A stretch of DNA of 10,009 bases, from the NCBI GenBank assembly GCA_015492755.1, contig WGEM01000149.1, forward strand, positions 1-10,009, in the 5' to 3' direction. This document shows, one piece after another, positions 7,292 through 10,009 of this stretch. The notes beneath the pieces are model-generated. The model made no database searches and was not told the DNA's origin. It saw only the letters and a list, made by a program, of their open reading frames with translations. Source of the DNA: Gemmatimonadota bacterium (GTDB taxonomy: Bacteria > Gemmatimonadota > Gemmatimonadetes > Longimicrobiales > Gaopeijiaceae). The first letter of the stretch is position 1; every line of letters starts with the position of its first letter. The translations under genes and the position numbers were made by a program.

Positions 7292-8474
7292 CGTTCGCCT
7301 CGTCCGGGCCATCCGCCGCCGCCGGCTCGCGCTGGCGGCGGCGGCGCTTCTGGCGGGGTGCGGCGGCGCCGAGACGCTGCCGGCGGAGCTCCCGGCCGGC
7401 GCGCTTCCGGACTCGCTCTTCGGCGCGCTGGTGGAGCGGGTCAGCGAGCCGGGCGGGTACTTCGATACCGACAACCTCATCTCCAACGAGGCGGGCTACC
7501 TCAAGGTGATGGGCGGGCTGGAGGCGCTGGATCTGGAGGGCGGCGCGTACGCCGGCGTGGGCCCCGACCAGAACTTCTCCTACATCGCACAGCTCCGTCC
7601 CGCGCTGGCGTTCATCGTGGACATCCGGCGGAACAATCTCCTTCACCACCTCCTGCTGAAGACGCTCATGGAGGAGGCGCCCACGCGCGTGGAGTACCTG
7701 GCGGCGCTCCACGGCCGGGTCTCCCCGCCGGATCCCTCCGGCTGGACGGAGCGCACCGTGGACGAGATCCTCGACTACGTGGAGTCCGCGCCCCTGATGC
7801 CGGACGTGGAGGCGCACCTGGTGGCGGCGGCGGAGGGTGCCTCCCGCCACGGCGTGGCACTCAGCGACGAAGACCGCGCCACCATCCGGCGGTTCCACCG
7901 GGCCTTCGTACACGCCGGTCCGGCGCTGCGGTTCACCAGCTACGGCCGGCCTCCGCGGTGGTACTACCCCACGTACCGGCAGCTCCTCAGCGAGACGGAT
8001 GTGGACGGGGACCAGGTGTCGTATCTCGCCGACGCGGAACGGTTCCGCACCGTGCGGCGACTCCAGATGGAGAATCGCATCATTCCCGCGGTGGGTGATC
8101 TGGCGGGACCGAAGGCCGTGCGTGAGATCGGCGCCGTGCTTCGTGAGTACCGGCTCGATCTCCACGCCTTCTACGTCTCCAACGTGGAGTTTTACCTCTG
8201 GCGCGCCGGGCGGCTTCATCGGCTACCGGGAGTTGGTGACGCGGGGCGTCCTGCCGCTCACTCCGGCGGCGCGGCGATGACCTCCAGAAGCTCACACCGC
8301 TGCGCGTCGCTCGGGAGCTCCCACCCCGGCTCATACCCGAAGCGCACCGCCAGCGGCCGGCTCCCCAGATGGCCGTCCAGGAGCTCCATGTGGTCGGCGG
8401 TGAGGAGCGCGGGGTGCGGACAGCCGCAGGCCTCGGACAGGAGCGTCAGCTCCTTGCGCAGCGTGATGACGTAG
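7281..8474 (+). CDS. Uncharacterised lipoprotein with disrupted 3' end (frame switch near 8204)
   Basis: The frame encodes 397 residues from GTG 7281; in-frame GTGs at 7239 and 7257 also exist but give an over-long leader. With 7281, residues 1-27 make a standard lipoprotein signal (IRRRR, Ala/Leu core, lipobox LAGC with Cys27). The start overlaps the preceding stop by 11 bases, suggesting translational coupling; no good Shine-Dalgarno is seen. The body includes QNFSYIAQLRP (97-107), FIVDIRRNNLLHHLLLK (111-127), YLADAERFRTVRRLQMENRI (248-267), VGDLAGPKAVREIG (271-284) and AFYVSNVEFYLWR (296-308). I recall this pattern from a widespread family of unknown function, possibly with a Rossmann-like fold; nothing here shows activity. 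After residue 308 the frame turns into improbable Arg/Ser-rich sequence running antisense through the 3' end of the next gene. The +1 frame instead reads GGFIGYRELVTRGVLPL and stops at 8280 with far better third-position GC. The gene therefore looks deleted and frameshifted near 8200-8210, and the original end was probably 8280. Confidence 0.75.
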   Translation: MADSVRLVRAIRRRRLALAAAALLAGCGGAETLPAELPAGALPDSLFGALVERVSEPGGYFDTDNLISNEAGYLKVMGGLEALDLEGGAYAGVGPDQNFSYIAQLRPALAFIVDIRRNNLLHHLLLKTLMEEAPTRVEYLAALHGRVSPPDPSGWTERTVDEILDYVESAPLMPDVEAHLVAAAEGASRHGVALSDEDRATIRRFHRAFVHAGPALRFTSYGRPPRWYYPTYRQLLSETDVDGDQVSYLADAERFRTVRRLQMENRIIPAVGDLAGPKAVREIGAVLREYRLDLHAFYVSNVEFYLWRAGRLHRLPGVGDAGRPAAHSGGAAMTSRSSHRCASLGSSHPGSYPKRTASGRLPRWPSRSSMWSAVRSAGCGQPQASDRSVSSLRSVMT

Positions 8475-9769
8475 TTCGCCAGCCGGGCGGCTTTGTCGGT
8501 GGGCACCAGGCCGCGTACCAGCCACCGGTTCTGGGTGGCCACGCCGGTGGGACAGTGTCCCGTGTGGCACCGCTGCGCCTGGATGCACCCCACCGCCATC
8601 ATGGCCTCGCGGCCCACGTTCACCATGTCGGCGCCGAGGCAGAAGGCCATGAGGGCGGTCTCGGGGAGGCCCAGCCGACCGGAACCGATCCAGACCACGT
8701 CGTGGTGCACGTCCCGGAGCGCGAACTCCCGGTACACCCGGGTGAAGGCCAGCTTGAAGGGGAGCGCCACGTGGTCGGCGAAGACGAAGGGCGCGGCGCC
8801 GGTGCCGCCCTCGCCTCCGTCGATGGTGATGAAATCCACGCCCCGGTCCTCGGAGGCCATGCGGTCCGCCAGCTCGCACCAGAAGTCCAGCTCCCCCACC
8901 GCGGATTTGATGCCCACCGGGAGCCCCGTACGCTCCGCCAGGTCCTCCACGAAGTCCAGCATCTCATCCACGGTACCGAACTCCCGGTGACCCGGCGGGC
9001 TGATGACCGTCTCTCCCACCGGCACCCCACGGATGGCCGCGACCTCCGCCGTGACCTTCTTCCCCGGCAGGACGCCCCCCAGCCCCGGCTTGGCACCCTG
9101 GCTCAGCTTGATCTCCACCGCGCGCACGGGGTGGCGCTCCACCTTGCGGACGAACTCCTCCGGGTCGAAGCGGCCGTCGGGCGCGCGGGCACCGAAGTAT
9201 CCCGTGCCAAGCTGCCAGACGAGTTCTCCGCCGTGGAGGTGGTGGGGCGAGATGCCGCCCTCACCCGTGTTGTGCAGGCATCCTGCGATGGCGGCGCCGC
9301 GGTTCATGGCCTCCACCGCCGCGTACGAGAGGGAGCCGTAGCTCATCCCGCTGATGTTCACCACCGACGCCGGCCGGAAGGCCTGCGCGCGCCCGCGCTT
9401 TTCGCCCAGGACCTTGGCGCACGGCAGCGGATAATCCGGGCGATGCCGGGGCGGCTCAGGAGGGCCCAGCGTGTGGTGCTTGATGACCAGATAGTTGGGA
9501 AGCCGCTCGACTTCGTTGTCCGTGCCGAAGCCCGAGTAGTTGTTCTGCCGCTTGGCGGACGCGTAGATCCACGTGCGCTGGTCGCGCGAGAAGGGCCGCT
9601 CCTCGTCGTTGGAGGTGACGATGTACTGGCGGAGTTCCGGGCCCACCGACTCCAGCAGGTAGCGGAAGTGCCCGATGATGGGGAAGTTCCTGAGGACGGC
9701 ATGCCGGGTCTGGACCAGGTCATAGACCATCACCAGCACCAGCAGGCCTGTGAGAAGGAGCCAGATCAC
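8258..9769 (-). CDS. Membrane-anchored FMN/3Fe-4S glutamate synthase-like protein
   Basis: A 503-residue protein matching only the central FMN (synthase) part of glutamate synthase large subunit. It starts with GTG at 9769, preceded at 5 bases by GGAGG (minus strand, 9775-9779). Residues 2-17 form a single hydrophobic N-terminal helix, so it is probably inner-membrane anchored with the catalytic part in the cytoplasm. Landmarks: NISGMSYGSLS (138-148), CLHNTGEGGISPHH (164-177), EIKLSQGAKPGLGG (219-232), GIKSAVGEL (286-294), ITIDGGEGGTGAAP (314-327), SGRLGLPETALMAFCLGADM (363-382). Cys395, Cys401 and Cys406 have the Cx5Cx4C spacing of the GltS [3Fe-4S] site. The glutaminase (class II amidotransferase) domain and the C-terminal beta-helix domain of full GltS are absent, and no small subunit lies nearby, so classical NADPH-GOGAT activity is unlikely from this gene alone. 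Such stand-alone proteins are common but functionally undefined flavoenzymes. It converges on the 7281 gene and overlaps its tail; it diverges from the 9832 gene across 62 bases. Confidence 0.93.
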   Translation of the reverse strand: MIWLLLTGLLVLVMVYDLVQTRHAVLRNFPIIGHFRYLLESVGPELRQYIVTSNDEERPFSRDQRTWIYASAKRQNNYSGFGTDNEVERLPNYLVIKHHTLGPPEPPRHRPDYPLPCAKVLGEKRGRAQAFRPASVVNISGMSYGSLSYAAVEAMNRGAAIAGCLHNTGEGGISPHHLHGGELVWQLGTGYFGARAPDGRFDPEEFVRKVERHPVRAVEIKLSQGAKPGLGGVLPGKKVTAEVAAIRGVPVGETVISPPGHREFGTVDEMLDFVEDLAERTGLPVGIKSAVGELDFWCELADRMASEDRGVDFITIDGGEGGTGAAPFVFADHVALPFKLAFTRVYREFALRDVHHDVVWIGSGRLGLPETALMAFCLGADMVNVGREAMMAVGCIQAQRCHTGHCPTGVATQNRWLVRGLVPTDKAARLANYVITLRKELTLLSEACGCPHPALLTADHMELLDGHLGSRPLAVRFGYEPGWELPSDAQRCELLEVIAAPPE

Positions 9770-9831
9770 GAGTTCCTCCGGGGCATGGCCGGATGGGGAC
9801 GGAGTGAAATACGAGCGAGCAACGGACCATC

Positions 9832-10009
9832 ATGAATCAGCGAAGATACCTCCCACAAGCCGCGGGGATGCGGGCGTGGCTCTGCCTGGCGGTGACGACG
9901 GCGGCGTGCGCCGGCCCCGCCCCTCCGGTGCAGCCGCCACCCCCTCCGGAATCCGCACCTGCGCCGACCGGGTCGGACTTCCGCATCTACCGGGACGACG
10001 GCACGCCAC
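9832..10009 (+). CDS. Lipoprotein N-terminus, possibly ChaN-like, cut by the window end
   Basis: Fifty-nine residues are visible before the window ends. The ATG at 9832 opens an Arg-containing leader, a short hydrophobic core (AWLCLAVTTAA) and Cys26 in a weak lipobox (TAAC), followed by a Pro/Ala-rich linker (27-46). An internal ATG at 9868 would also give a working signal peptide; no strong Shine-Dalgarno marks either start. After the linker the sequence reads SDFRIYRDDGTP, which resembles the 'F-x-I/V-Y-x-x-x-G-x-P' opening of ChaN-like (haem-binding/Tiki superfamily) lipoproteins as I remember them. That family call rests on about ten residues and is tentative. The gene is divergent from the glutamate synthase-like gene across a 62-base gap that must hold both promoters, and I cannot place them. 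Confidence 0.7.
   Translation, partial: MNQRRYLPQAAGMRAWLCLAVTTAACAGPAPPVQPPPPPESAPAPTGSDFRIYRDDGTP

Noticed and set aside
4049..7486. Long minus-strand open frames (497 residues at 4049-5542, 639 residues at 5567-7486) opposite the BNR gene.
   Set aside because: They mirror the codon bias of the BNR gene, show no recognisable motif or signal, and their translations are rich in Arg, His, Val and Pro.
8369..9835. A 488-residue plus-strand open frame opposite the glutamate synthase-like gene.
   Set aside because: The minus-strand frame carries all FMN and Fe-S motifs and a good ribosome site; the plus-strand frame is low-complexity shadow.

Overview
The window looks like a chromosomal segment of a GC-rich, Gram-negative, environmental bacterium. 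Most genes encode exported proteins: two have signal peptides ending in an AxA-type site followed by Gln, three are likely lipoproteins, and one is an outer-membrane beta-barrel. The ~1,037-residue BNR-repeat protein and the FMN-binding glutamate-synthase-like protein are common in Gemmatimonadota, so that phylum is my best guess. This is inference from gene content and base composition; no rRNA or marker gene is present.

Layout. At the left edge, a secreted protein with a carbohydrate-binding-like (LamG/DUF1080-like) fold runs leftward out of the window (577 to 1, minus). A 253-base divergent gap with two clean palindromes separates it from a rightward gene, 831-2792. That gene is a cytochrome cd1 nitrite reductase (NirS) carrying an additional N-terminal cytochrome c domain and a lipoprotein signal. 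After 94 bases comes an alginate-export-type outer-membrane porin (2887-4071), then a strong GC hairpin that probably ends this pair. Next is a secreted sortilin/BNR-propeller protein (4178-7291), overlapped by 11 bases by an uncharacterised lipoprotein (7281 onward). The 3' end of that lipoprotein gene appears to have lost sequence and changed frame. Convergent to it is a membrane-anchored, stand-alone FMN/3Fe-4S glutamate synthase-like protein (9769-8258, minus). A divergent lipoprotein, possibly ChaN-like, leaves the window at the right edge (9832 onward).

How it may work together. nirS and the porin form a plausible two-gene unit for periplasmic nitrite reduction to NO: the enzyme would be tethered to a membrane through a lipid and fed by its own fused cytochrome c, and the porin would admit solute to the periplasm. 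No heme d1 synthesis genes (nirE, nirJ, nirD/L/G/H, nirF, nirN) and no NO reductase are visible, so these must lie elsewhere if the enzyme is functional. The BNR protein, the lipoprotein and the glutamate synthase-like gene have no evident tie to denitrification.

Most notable points: the diheme-c, lipid-anchored NirS; the perfect palindrome just upstream of it; and the frame switch in the 7281 gene, supported by third-position GC. I did not find a wholly undescribed multi-gene system here.
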